Part shown: one piece after another, positions 24,830-32,803 of the stretch
Numbering within the stretch: position 1 is the stretch's first letter
How the letters are laid out: every line of letters starts with the position of its first letter
From: Clostridia bacterium
GTDB taxonomy: Bacteria; Bacillota; Clostridia; Christensenellales; Aristaeellaceae
DNA: 64,000 bases
Assembly: GCA_017429695.1 (NCBI GenBank)
Contig: JAFROK010000058.1
Coordinates: 32,128 to 96,127 of the forward strand
Direction of reading: 5' to 3'
Notes under the pieces: generated by a model
Told to the model about the DNA's origin: nothing
Seen by the model: only the letters and a program-made list of their open reading frames with translations
Databases searched by the model: none
Made by a program: the position numbers and the translations under genes

Positions 24830-27202
24830 ATGAAAAACTTGAAGTCCCCCAAAATCATCATCCTGCTCGTTCTGGTAGTTGCGCTGGTGGTTCTCGGTAT
24901 CTGGGGCGTTACGCTCAAATCCGGCAGTTCCGGCAGTCAGCCCAGCCAGGAAGAGCAGAGTCAGGCGATCGCGGGGAAAATTGCCACTGCCAGGGAATAC
25001 ATGGCGATAGCTGAAAGCGCGGTTGCGAATCTGGACACTTACCAGGAACAGATTCAAAAAAATTATGACACGCTCTCCAATACCTCTATTGAAGATCTGG
25101 TCGTTGCCATGAGCGCCTCGGCGGCAGAAACCGAAAGCGAAAGCGACGGTGAAGCCGAAACTTCCGAAGAGGAAGGGAGCGCCGCAGAAGCTGAAGAAAG
25201 CAAGTCAAGCGAAACGCTGGAAATGAACGAAGAGGTGCTGAACAAACTGGACAAGGCCCTCGAAGCGCTGGAAAACTCATTCGATACCAGTGCTGTTTCC
25301 ACGCAGCAGACAACGCTCGTCTCCATTTTCCAGAATGATGCGGAAGGCGAACGCCTGATTGAGCCTTACCTGTCCGTCACCGATTCCGTTATTTCAAAGA
25401 ATAATTCTTTCATTCAGTCCGCCCAGAAAGCGCTGAAGGAAATCAAGCTCGCACGGAAACGGATTCAGAACAAGGACAAGGATCCGGCCGATGTGGCAGA
25501 AGAATATCGCGATGAAATTCTGAACGCCATTGACAAGGAAATGAAAACTCTGACAGCCAATGTGGAAGATGCTAAAAATGAGTTTTCATCCAAAATGTCC
25601 GACCGCATGGAAAAGCTCGCTGCTGAAACGGAGCTTTCCAACATCACCAAACACCTGAACCTGCTGAGAAGAAGCCTGAAGAAAATCACCAAGGTCGATA
25701 AATACGAAGCCTATGCGGTCAGAAGTTATGAAACGCTCCTGAAAACCGCTTCAGACAACTACACGGAAATGATCCACGATTATTTCCCCGGCCTTGATCT
25801 GGGCGAACAGTTCTCCCAGGCCCTTGATACCCAGATTGAAACCGCTACGGTAGTCAAGGAAGCGACCTTCAAGGATTTCATCTCTGAAAACTGGGACCGC
25901 CTGCTCTGGCTGGCCGGCATTCTCTTGCTGGTCGCGGCGTTGGCATTCCTGAAGTCCGGCAAGCCGGAAACCCACAAACTGATTGTTGACAGTTCCAAGA
26001 AGAACATGATGCTCGTGGCCCTGGTCATGATCATCGTCATCTTCTTCGTCCTCACCAACTACACGCTGTTGACGCCGACAAACGTCTCCAACATCATCAA
26101 CCAGAATGCCTACATCATCATCCTGGCCTGCGGTATGTTGCTGTGTATTATCTGCTCGGCCAACATCGACTTGTCCGTCGGCCGTGTTATGGGCTTCATC
26201 GGCGCCTGCGCTGCCAAGTTCATGATTGAAAACAATATGCCGGTATATCTGGCCGTCCCGATCTGCCTGCTGATCGGTGTTGTCATCGGTGCCTGGCAGG
26301 GCTTCTGGATTGCCTATATGAAGATCCCGGCCTTCGTCGTGACCCTGGCCGGCCAGCTGACCTTCTACGGCCTGACCATGATGATCCTGCAGGGCCTGAC
26401 CATCAACAACTTCCCGGATTCCTTCAAAAACATGTTCAGTTCCTATGTGCCGGATTACTTCGGCATGGCAGGGTTTAACCTCACCACGATGCTGATCGGC
26501 GTTGCGGTAGTCATCGTCTTCATCCTGATCCAGATCACCGGCCGTGCCAACCGGGTCAAGAAGGGATATCCGGTTGACTCCGTAAAGGCGATGTGGATCA
26601 AGACTGGTATCATCTCCATCGTGCTGCTGTGGCTGTTCTACTCCATGGCTGCTGCGCAGGGTCTGCCCACCGTGCTGTTCACCGTCGCGATCGTCCTGTT
26701 GCTCTACCTGTTCATCACCAGCCGGACCGTAATCGGCCGTCATCTGTACGCCATGGGCGGCAACGTCAACGCGGCGCGCCTCTCCGGTGTTAAGACCCAG
26801 AAGATGCTCTTCCTGGCTTACGTCAACATGGGCTTCCTGGCCGCTCTGGCCGGCCTGGCCTATGCGGCCCGCCTGAACGCGGCTTCCCCGCAGGCAGGCC
26901 AGGGCGACGAACTGTACGCCATCGCGTCCTGCTACATCGGCGGTGCTTCCGCTTACGGCGGAATCGGTACGGTCGGCGGTGCGCTGATCGGTGCCATGAG
27001 CATGGGCGTTATCAAGAACGGTATGTCCATCATGTCCCTGGGCCAGGATATCCAGCAGATCGTGCTGGGCATGGTCCTGCTGAGCGCGGTTGTGATCGAT
27101 ATCGTATCCAAGTCCAGCGGTTCCTCTTCCCTGCCCCTCATCGGTAAGCTGCATGCCCGGAAAGAAAAGAAAGCCGAAGCTGTGGCAGCTTCCAAACCAT
27201 AA
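24830..27202 (+). CDS. gguB: Sugar ABC transporter permease with large N-terminal extracytoplasmic domain
   Basis: A 790-residue protein, about twice the usual 390-400. Residues from about 390 on form the whole BPD_transp_2-type permease (MglC/XylH/GguB) with IICSANIDLSVGRVMGFIGA, MKIPAFVVTLAGQLTFYG, GRHLYAMGGNVNAARLSGV and SCYIGGASAYGGIGTVGGALIGA. The added part has a membrane helix (about 9-27), an outside segment of about 330 residues with an acidic Ser/Glu run (98-128) and long helical, coiled-coil-like stretches (135-340), then a second helix (about 356-374). There is no frameshift, and the ribosome site AAGAAGGAG precedes ATG 24830. The extension's role is unknown; docking the binding protein is one idea. 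Confidence 0.88.
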   Translation: MKNLKSPKIIILLVLVVALVVLGIWGVTLKSGSSGSQPSQEEQSQAIAGKIATAREYMAIAESAVANLDTYQEQIQKNYDTLSNTSIEDLVVAMSASAAETESESDGEAETSEEEGSAAEAEESKSSETLEMNEEVLNKLDKALEALENSFDTSAVSTQQTTLVSIFQNDAEGERLIEPYLSVTDSVISKNNSFIQSAQKALKEIKLARKRIQNKDKDPADVAEEYRDEILNAIDKEMKTLTANVEDAKNEFSSKMSDRMEKLAAETELSNITKHLNLLRRSLKKITKVDKYEAYAVRSYETLLKTASDNYTEMIHDYFPGLDLGEQFSQALDTQIETATVVKEATFKDFISENWDRLLWLAGILLLVAALAFLKSGKPETHKLIVDSSKKNMMLVALVMIIVIFFVLTNYTLLTPTNVSNIINQNAYIIILACGMLLCIICSANIDLSVGRVMGFIGACAAKFMIENNMPVYLAVPICLLIGVVIGAWQGFWIAYMKIPAFVVTLAGQLTFYGLTMMILQGLTINNFPDSFKNMFSSYVPDYFGMAGFNLTTMLIGVAVVIVFILIQITGRANRVKKGYPVDSVKAMWIKTGIISIVLLWLFYSMAAAQGLPTVLFTVAIVLLLYLFITSRTVIGRHLYAMGGNVNAARLSGVKTQKMLFLAYVNMGFLAALAGLAYAARLNAASPQAGQGDELYAIASCYIGGASAYGGIGTVGGALIGAMSMGVIKNGMSIMSLGQDIQQIVLGMVLLSAVVIDIVSKSSGSSSLPLIGKLHARKEKKAEAVAASKP

Positions 27203-27210
27203 CCCCGGTT

Positions 27211-27283
27211 AATCGAGTAGGAGGGAGTGATTAACTCCCGTCCTCTCACCGCACCGTACGTACCGTTCGGTATACGGCGCGTC
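27211..27283 (-). mobile_element. 3' end of a group II intron (domains V and VI), remnant
   Basis: Read on the minus strand, 27280-27251 forms a domain V-like hairpin: GCGCCGTATACC pairs with GGTACGTACGGTGC around a GAAC-type loop, with the triad position reading CGC. It is followed by GGTGAGAGGACGGGAGTTAA, a domain VI-like stem, and an end reading CCTCCTACTCGAT. Known intron 3' ends share this layout. No reverse transcriptase frame is present, so only the tail remains. It abuts the stop of the sugar permease gene on one side and a truncated AbiEii gene on the other. Confidence 0.7.
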
Positions 27284-27385
27284 CAATGCAATCAGGTTGA
27301 ATAGACTCGTAGGCAAGGGAGAGATCAAAGAATCCTGCGCTTGCGAGTCTTTCGTTTGTAATGGCTCTTTTCACGGCTCCGAAAT

Positions 27386-27766
27386 CTACCGTAAACCAAT
27401 ATGCTCCCGCGTATTTCCTTTTACAAAAGCGGATTGAATATTCGATTCAACCGTCTTTTTCCGTGTTTCTGCCTTAAAATGAAAACCGTAGGAGGCCAGC
27501 TCTTTTTCCAAAATCGGTAAATAAGCATCCAATCGAAAATCCGGATCAGGCGCAACCAAGGAAAAATCCAAATCCTCTGAAAACCGATCCAATCCATGGA
27601 AAATGCGCAGCGCAGTACCTCCATAGAAAGCAGCGGAGTGGAAAAAGTCCGCCCGGGACAGGCCGCACAGCATGATTTCCTGGACAACCTCTTTGATACT
27701 GTTTTTCTTGCCAGAAAGCGTTGCGGATTCGTGCTGATTAAGCATTTGCTCAATGATGCTGTTCAT
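27386..27766 (-). pseudogene. abiEii: AbiEii-type nucleotidyltransferase toxin, C-terminally truncated
   Basis: A 126-residue frame with the nucleotidyltransferase core of AbiEii/AbiGii toxins: FYGGTALRIFHGLDRFSEDLDFSL near residues 47-70, where the GGT and the Ser-Glu-Asp-x-Asp motif bind nucleotide and metal. Full-length relatives have about 250-300 residues, so more than half is missing. The break faces the group II intron remnant. Its start overlaps the AbiEi gene by 17 bases, the arrangement of intact AbiE operons. It is probably inactive. Confidence 0.8.
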
Positions 27767-28352
27767 GCCGTTTCATCTCCTTTACCATCGATATGAGCAA
27801 ACGGTGGTTGGTCGTATGATACAAGCCTGCAAGCTCTATCATATCATCCCAGTTTGTGTCCCGAAAAGCATTTTCATCAATCCGCAGATCATCAAACAAC
27901 AGCTGGCGCAGTTCTGTTCTGCTGCCGCAGGGAGAACGGGTATAGAGCAAATCACAGATTGCCTTTTCCGGGGAAGCAAGAATAAAACCATATCCGTTTT
28001 CCTCGTGCAACGTTGTCCCGTATGGAAATGCAGTGATAGGAACATCCCGATAAAGAAAGGTGCCAAAGGCCGTGTCATAATGCTTTTTCCTGCCCTTGCC
28101 GCAAGTAGCCGATGTGAATGTATATACAGCCTCCGGGATCATATCATGCCATGAAAGGGCAAACTCAAAGGATAGATAGGACGGGCCGTAGATCACACCG
28201 GACAAATAATGGCCGGGGATCGTACTGTCTGTTTCATACAATCCCTTAATGATCGGCACAAGCTGTCCATTTTGCGCCATACGCCTGATCTTGGCAGCAG
28301 GATTAGCGTAATCAGCCAATTCCTGTAAGAGCATCGCAGTAGTTTTAACCAT
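27750..28352 (-). CDS. abiEi: AbiEi-type antitoxin / transcriptional regulator
   Basis: A 200-residue protein matching AbiEi. An N-terminal winged helix (about 1-60: LLQELADYANPAAKIRRMAQNGQLVPIIKGLYE) is followed by the antitoxin domain with YLSFEFALSWHDMIPEAVYTFTSAT and FILASPEKAICDLLYT. In type IV AbiE systems this protein represses its own promoter and counters the AbiEii toxin. ATG at 28352 with GGTGGTG upstream is preferred; the longer frame would start inside the AT-rich leader. It appears intact although its partner is truncated. Confidence 0.85.
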   Translation of the reverse strand: MVKTTAMLLQELADYANPAAKIRRMAQNGQLVPIIKGLYETDSTIPGHYLSGVIYGPSYLSFEFALSWHDMIPEAVYTFTSATCGKGRKKHYDTAFGTFLYRDVPITAFPYGTTLHEENGYGFILASPEKAICDLLYTRSPCGSRTELRQLLFDDLRIDENAFRDTNWDDMIELAGLYHTTNHRLLISMVKEMKRHEQHH

Positions 28353-28506
28353 ATTTTCACCACCAACTGCAATTATACTGCATTTTCTGGAGAAAATCAA
28401 CGCAACTATCATGATATCTAAAGTTTTAATAAGAAAACGCAATTCTTGATTCGTAAAAACAAGCCAACCCGCCTTACCATCATCAGGATCCGAACAAGAA
28501 CCGTCC

Positions 28507-28578
28507 GTTCGAGTGTTCGAGTGTTCGAGTGTTCGAGTGTTTTAGTGTTTTAGGGTTTTAGTGTTTTAGTGTTTTGCT
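28507..28578. repeat. Octamer tandem repeat in two blocks
   Basis: Four copies of GTTCGAGT (28507-28538) are followed by GTTTTAGT, GTTTTAGG, GTTTTAGT, GTTTTAGT and a partial GTTTTGCT. It lies in the 327-bp gap between abiEi and a phage-type gene, 155-226 bp upstream of the abiEi start. The rest of that gap is AT-rich without a gene. Confidence 0.9.
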
Positions 28579-28679
28579 TTTCCGGTGTAATCTTCTGCGC
28601 CGTAAAAGTTCCCTCTCCACACGTTTCCGTCATCATAACAATATCAGAAAAAGCGCATCTCATCAAGTCTCATTATGTT

Positions 28680-29111
28680 TCAAAATGTTTCAAAGTGTGA
28701 CAACTTTTCCTGCACCGCCTCCAGTGCCCTTACGTGGATCCTGTACACCGTACATCGGGAATAATTCAGTTCAATACGAATCTCATCCCATGTTTCAAAG
28801 AGCAGGTACCGCTTTTCCAGGATCAGCCGGCATGCCGCGTCTTCCACCATGTCAATCGTCCGACTGATCTTCAGTTTGCAGTCTACCATCTCGTCAATCT
28901 TTCTATCCAGTTCCTTTTCCGCTTCGATGATTTTCATAACCGTTTCTTCCATCACGTCTGTATTCCAGGTCCGTTTCACAACCGGATGGTCAGATGATAC
29001 AAAACTAGCTTTGCAGCTTGCCAGGGCTTTCAACTTTTCAATCTGCATAAGCTTGCTCTGAATCAGCTGATCCAGCAGATAAGCCTGGGAAAGATATTCA
29101 TATGCCGTCAT
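28680..29111 (-). CDS. Phage-type DUF1492/ArpU-like sigma-region-4-like regulator
   Basis: A 143-residue protein. The N-terminal half is helical with Lys/Glu-rich segments. The C-terminal part (RLILEKRYLLFETWDEIRIELNYSRCTVYRIHVRALEAVQ) has the layout of a sigma-70 region 4-like helix-turn-helix, as in the small phage late-gene regulators DUF1492/ArpU. The start at 29111 follows AGGAGG; the upstream in-frame ATG overlaps it. Base composition is lower in GC than the surrounding chromosome. It fits a remnant prophage or integrated element together with the neighbouring primase-like fragment. Confidence 0.7.
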   Translation of the reverse strand: MTAYEYLSQAYLLDQLIQSKLMQIEKLKALASCKASFVSSDHPVVKRTWNTDVMEETVMKIIEAEKELDRKIDEMVDCKLKISRTIDMVEDAACRLILEKRYLLFETWDEIRIELNYSRCTVYRIHVRALEAVQEKLSHFETF

Positions 29112-29170
29112 TTTTCTGCCTCCTGTCATCACCAGAATCAGTTCCGGGTCGTTCGTTCATATAGGTTGTC

Positions 29171-29433
29171 TTGTCTACAGGCTGTCTACCGGGCTTGTCT
29201 AGCACTGAACCCCTTGAAATCAAAAGGGTACGCCGTTTTCGTAGACAACTAGGCAGGGAAAATCCCTTATGCGCAAAATACGTGTGTTTATGTGTATGAC
29301 CGATTTCATAAATGATAGAAATTCGATCTATATAGTAATTCTTGTCTAGTTGTCTAAGAGGATCATGAAGCCGTTGTAATTACTGGCTTAACTCACTAGA
29401 CAACCTCATAGACAAGAGCAGACAGGTAGACAA
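29171..29433. repeat. Iteron-like cluster of TTGTCTA / TAGACAA heptamers
   Basis: Exact TTGTCTA at 29171-29177, 29195-29201, 29342-29348 and 29350-29356. Exact TAGACAA at 29242-29248, 29397-29403, 29409-29415 and 29427-29433. Near-copies CTGTCTA at 29182-29188 and CAGACAG near 29419. Eight exact copies in 263 bp are far more than chance. Most of the stretch has no gene. Confidence 0.8.
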
Positions 29434-29718
29434 GTACAGTCTGTTTCTTGGATATAGACCCACTGCTGACCCAAAAAAGCGAAACGAATGGAAATCCGAA
29501 GCCTTCTGCCAGGTCCATGCCAGTACCACGATGTCAAAGATATTGTAGGAGGGATTCTGAAAACGATTATCTTCCTTGTTGTTGCCGAAATATTCGATCC
29601 GGAATTTTATGGTCCGCAGGCGGTTTTTCAGGTCATCAAAGGAAATTTGTTTGTTGATCCACTTTCTCGCCTGTCGGCTTGCGCCATAGGCAATGTTCAG
29701 TTTGCGCATTGTCTTCAC
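29380..29718 (-). pseudogene. Fragment of a phage-type VapE/primase-like gene
   Basis: The first 37 residues (MRKLNIAYGASRQARKWINK and FDDLKNRLRTI) resemble the N-terminus of virulence-associated-E / mobile-element primase proteins, which usually start with a LNIA-G-S motif and continue for 400 or more residues. Here the likeness stops after about residue 40 and the frame continues through unrelated AT-rich DNA to a stop inside the TAGACAA cluster. A ribosome site (AAAGGATG) precedes the start. It is most likely a deletion remnant. Confidence 0.45.
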
Positions 29719-30180
29719 ATCCTTTCACTATATACGTTCAGATGAAGTGGGTTTTGAAAGGCCTATACAAAAAATGAACAATTTTAAACCGAAGCTATTT
29801 TGAATAAGGGTTATTGTTTCACTTCCTTTCGTACCCTTTCACTTATCTCTGTACGCAAAACGGGAAAATTTTATAATCCAAATCAAAACCCCCTTTCATG
29901 TTCCTCTACTTTCCTAAGTAGAGTTAGGGGCCATTTTTTCGAAAATTTTTGAAAAAATTTTCCGAACCCGTTTTCCGGGTCCGGATTTTTGCGTAAGGTT
30001 GTACGTTGGAATGTAAACTCCCGACTGGTACTCAGTTATCTTCGACTCACGAAAGATGTAAAGCGGGAGAGGTTTCATCTCGTTTAAAAGTGAGTCATAT
30101 GGTTGTTCCATTTGCAAAAAAACATGCGACAGCAGCGTTTGTAAAATTTACAGAAACATGACGGAACATTCCGGCAAAAT
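29719..30180. other. AT-rich gap with hairpins, no convincing gene
   Basis: About 460 bp of low-GC DNA. CTCTACTT/AAGTAGAG forms a perfect stem at 29904-29923. GAAAATTTTT/AAAAATTTTC lies at 29941-29962. A terminator-like stem, CCGAACCCG/CGGGTCCGG, lies at about 29962-29984, followed by ATTTTT. A 67-codon minus-strand frame (29914-30117, TTG start, no ribosome site) is probably not a gene. Confidence 0.5.
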
Positions 30181-30182
30181 CA

Positions 30183-30211
30183 TTGACGGAAACCGAAAAA
30201 AACGATATGAT
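30183..30211 (+). promoter_or_regulatory. Promoter of the leucine-rich repeat protein gene
   Basis: TTGACG (30183-30188), 17-bp spacer, TATGAT (30206-30211). Confidence 0.8.
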
Positions 30212-30243
30212 GATATATAGCATAATTATGCGAGGTGAACAGA

Positions 30244-31677
30244 ATGAAAAGGCTCCGGGCTCTTCTGATGGTTTGTATACTGTGTCTGGTGTCCGTCTGC
30301 CTGTATGGTTCCGCTGCCGCAGTCCCTACGGAACCGCTGGTATCCGGTGATTATCAGTATGCGTTCCGGGATGACGGAACGGTGATCATCACCCGCTATA
30401 TCGGTTCTGCCGGTGATGTGGCCATTCCTTCCGAACTGAAAGGAACCCCGGTCACAGCCATCGGCCCGAATGCCTTCGATAATTGTTCCACCCTGTTCTT
30501 TGCCGAAATACCGGAAGGCATCACCAGCATCGGGGACTATGCTTTCCGTTTCTGCAAAAGCCTGGAGGAAATCAACCTGCCGGACAGCCTGCAGGAGCTG
30601 GGCAAAAATCCCTTTATCGGCTGCGAAGCCCTGGAAATCATCGAAATTTCCCCGGATCATCCGGTGGTTTACAAAGACGACCACGTACTCTTCAGCCGGC
30701 CGGACCAGCGCCTGGTTTCCTATTCTCCCCTGCGGGACAGGGGGCCTTATGAAGTGCCGGACGGAACAACCATCATTGGCGCCAACGCGTTCTATCAGTG
30801 CAAGAACCTCACGGAGCTGAAGCTTCCGGACACCATCACCTCCATCGGCCAGAAAGCGTTCATGTTCTGTGATAACCTCAAGAGCATCAACCTTCCGGAA
30901 AGCATCTCCTATGTCGGCGCCGGCGCTTTCATTCACTGCATCGGCCTGCATTCCCTTGTTTTCCCGGATACGATCACAGCCATCGGCGACAACGCCTTTG
31001 AAGACTGCACCAATCTGAAAGAAGTCGTCCTTCCGCAGGATACCGTTTCCATCGGCGACAAGGCGTTCTACAAATGCTCCAGCCTGCAGACCCTGGAACT
31101 GCCGGAAGGCATCACCGCCATCGGCAAAAACACCTTCGCCCTCTGCAAAGACCTGGTTTCCATTATTCTGCCGGACGGCGTCACCTATATCGGCAACGGT
31201 GCTTTCCTGGACTGCGAAAAGTTGGAAGAAATCGAAATCCCGATGACCGTCAACTACATCGGCAGCTATGCCTTCTCCGGATGCTCCAAACTGAAGGAAA
31301 TCGATCTGCCAAACACCTGCTTCTACATCGGTCCGTATGCATTCAGCAAATGCTCTTCCCTCGAAGAGTTCCGGATTCCCATGATCCTGAACGCCATCAG
31401 CGAGCATGCGTTCGAAGGCTGCGCCGGCCTGACGGAGCTCACCATCACGCCCCGGGTTGCTTTCATCGGCGATTATGCTTTCGCCGCCTGTGTCGGCCTG
31501 ACGGTAATTTCCATTCCGGAAACTGTCACCTCTGTCGGCGACAATGCGTTTGGCTACTGCAGCCAGCTGCAGACCGTTGAACTGCCGGAAGAACTGGAGT
31601 ATGTAAACCCCACCGCCTTTGAAAACTGCCCGAACCTGATCGATCCGCCGGACCTGTCCCGGTACGAAGCACAGTAA
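30244..31677 (+). CDS. Exported BspA-type leucine-rich repeat protein
   Basis: A 477-residue protein with a signal peptide (MKRLRALLMVCILCLVSVCLYGSAAA) and about 16 LRR_5 (BspA-type) repeats of 23 residues with the pattern I-x-x-x-A-F-x-x-C-x-x-L-x-x-I-x-L-P-x-x-x-x-x-I-G. Examples are TSIGDYAFRFCKSLEEINLP and AIGDNAFEDCTNLKEVVLP. Such proteins are surface or secreted adhesion/binding modules in gut and oral bacteria. No LPXTG, transmembrane or other anchor follows the repeats; the end reads PDLSRYEAQ. ATG 30244 is chosen for GAGGTG six bases upstream. It is a single gene with its own promoter. Confidence 0.9.
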   Translation: MKRLRALLMVCILCLVSVCLYGSAAAVPTEPLVSGDYQYAFRDDGTVIITRYIGSAGDVAIPSELKGTPVTAIGPNAFDNCSTLFFAEIPEGITSIGDYAFRFCKSLEEINLPDSLQELGKNPFIGCEALEIIEISPDHPVVYKDDHVLFSRPDQRLVSYSPLRDRGPYEVPDGTTIIGANAFYQCKNLTELKLPDTITSIGQKAFMFCDNLKSINLPESISYVGAGAFIHCIGLHSLVFPDTITAIGDNAFEDCTNLKEVVLPQDTVSIGDKAFYKCSSLQTLELPEGITAIGKNTFALCKDLVSIILPDGVTYIGNGAFLDCEKLEEIEIPMTVNYIGSYAFSGCSKLKEIDLPNTCFYIGPYAFSKCSSLEEFRIPMILNAISEHAFEGCAGLTELTITPRVAFIGDYAFAACVGLTVISIPETVTSVGDNAFGYCSQLQTVELPEELEYVNPTAFENCPNLIDPPDLSRYEAQ

Positions 31678-31694
31678 CGAAGCACAGATTAATT

Positions 31695-31720
31695 CAGCGC
31701 CTGCCCTCCGGCAGGCGCTG
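31695..31720. terminator. Hairpin between convergent genes
   Basis: CAGCGCCTGCC (31695-31705) pairs with GGCAGGCGCTG (31710-31720), loop CTCC. The stem is strong but the following run is only CTCTATTAT, so termination is likely but not classic. Confidence 0.65.
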
Positions 31721-31731
31721 CTCTATTATAT

Positions 31732-32649
31732 TCACCTCATCCATTCCAGGATATCCGCCATCACCTGATCCCGGTTCAGCTCATTCAACACCTCGTGCCT
31801 GCACTCCGGATACAGCTTCAGGGTGACCTTTGTATGCCCGGTTGCCTTCAGCTTCTCCGCAACGGTGCGTACACCGGCGCCGTAATCTCCCACCGGATCC
31901 TCTTCCCCGCTGATCAGCAGTATCGGCAGATCCGCCGGAACACCTTTGTACCATTCCTCCGCGTTGGATGCGGCGTTCACCTCAATCAGGTCGTGCATAC
32001 CCTGCACGGTAAACAGGTATCCGCAGTAAGGATCTGCGATATACTTGTCCACAATACCTTCATCCCGGGTCAGCCAGTCATATTCCGTCCGGCCTTCAAA
32101 GCGCTTTCCATAGGTGCCGAAGGCCATTCCGGCCAACAGTTTACTCTTATGTTTTTTTCCTTCCAGCGTCCCGAGCAAGGAAGCCAGCGCCTTCCCGGCG
32201 CCTGCTGCCGGATTGGGTCCGCCGGTACCCATATAAATAGCGCCGTCAAAGCCGTCCTCCGGATGCCGTGCCGTATACATCCGGCATATAAACGATCCCA
32301 TGGAATGTCCCATGACAATAAGCTTTTTGTCCGGATTTTCCTTCCTGGCGCGCTGTACCATTTCCCGGAAATCCGCGATCAGTCCCAGCCAGCCATTCTT
32401 TTTCCCGAACCAGCCTGTCAGCTTCACATCGGTGTTGGATACGCCGTGGTTGGCCATATCGTGCATGTATACGGCAATTCCGTGTTCGCACAAAAACCGA
32501 ACAAATCCCTCATACCGTTTCTGATGCTCTGCCATGCCGTGGTGAATCACCAGCACGGTATCGTACATCCCGTCCTCCGGCAGATATGCCCCGCCGTGAA
32601 TCGTGCAAACACCTGTGGCCGAAGGAAACTCAAACATCTGAATCCGCAT
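31732..32649 (-). CDS. Alpha/beta hydrolase, monoacylglycerol lipase-like
   Basis: A 305-residue cytosolic protein of the Hydrolase_4 (serine aminopeptidase/monoglyceride lipase) type. VIHHGMAEHQKRYEGF near residues 34-49 is the oxyanion region, GHSMGSF near 112-118 holds the nucleophile Ser, LISGEEDPVGDYG near 245-257 the Asp, and CRHEVLNE near 286 the His. The substrate may be a monoacylglycerol or other ester. It is convergent with the leucine-rich repeat gene and divergent from the fucosidase gene. No membrane or signal segment is seen. Confidence 0.85.
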   Translation of the reverse strand: MRIQMFEFPSATGVCTIHGGAYLPEDGMYDTVLVIHHGMAEHQKRYEGFVRFLCEHGIAVYMHDMANHGVSNTDVKLTGWFGKKNGWLGLIADFREMVQRARKENPDKKLIVMGHSMGSFICRMYTARHPEDGFDGAIYMGTGGPNPAAGAGKALASLLGTLEGKKHKSKLLAGMAFGTYGKRFEGRTEYDWLTRDEGIVDKYIADPYCGYLFTVQGMHDLIEVNAASNAEEWYKGVPADLPILLISGEEDPVGDYGAGVRTVAEKLKATGHTKVTLKLYPECRHEVLNELNRDQVMADILEWMR

Positions 32650-32668
32650 CGTTTTTCTCCTTTATTTC

Positions 32669-32689
32669 ACCTGATACCTGATACCTAAA
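32669..32689. repeat. Heptamer tandem repeat (ACCTGAT)
   Basis: ACCTGAT, ACCTGAT, ACCTAAA in tandem in the gap between divergent genes. It is the same heptamer family as at 19836-19892. Confidence 0.65.
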
Positions 32690-32719
32690 TACCACATTTC
32701 ACCTCTTTTCGCAAGGGGA

Positions 32720-32748
32720 TTGCCTGCGGGCCGCCAAACGGGTATAAT
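32720..32748 (+). promoter_or_regulatory. Promoter of the fucosidase gene
   Basis: TTGCCT (32720-32725), 17-bp spacer, TATAAT (32743-32748). Confidence 0.75.
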
Positions 32749-32803
32749 AAATTGATTACAGCAACAGAAATAGTCAGTATGAACAGAATTGGAGGATCAT
32801 GCC

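Noticed and set aside
28507-28578. CRISPR array
   Set aside because: Units are 8 bp in direct tandem without spacers.
29914-30117. 67-codon minus-strand gene
   Set aside because: TTG start, no ribosome site, and it runs through AT-rich palindromes. No family likeness was seen.
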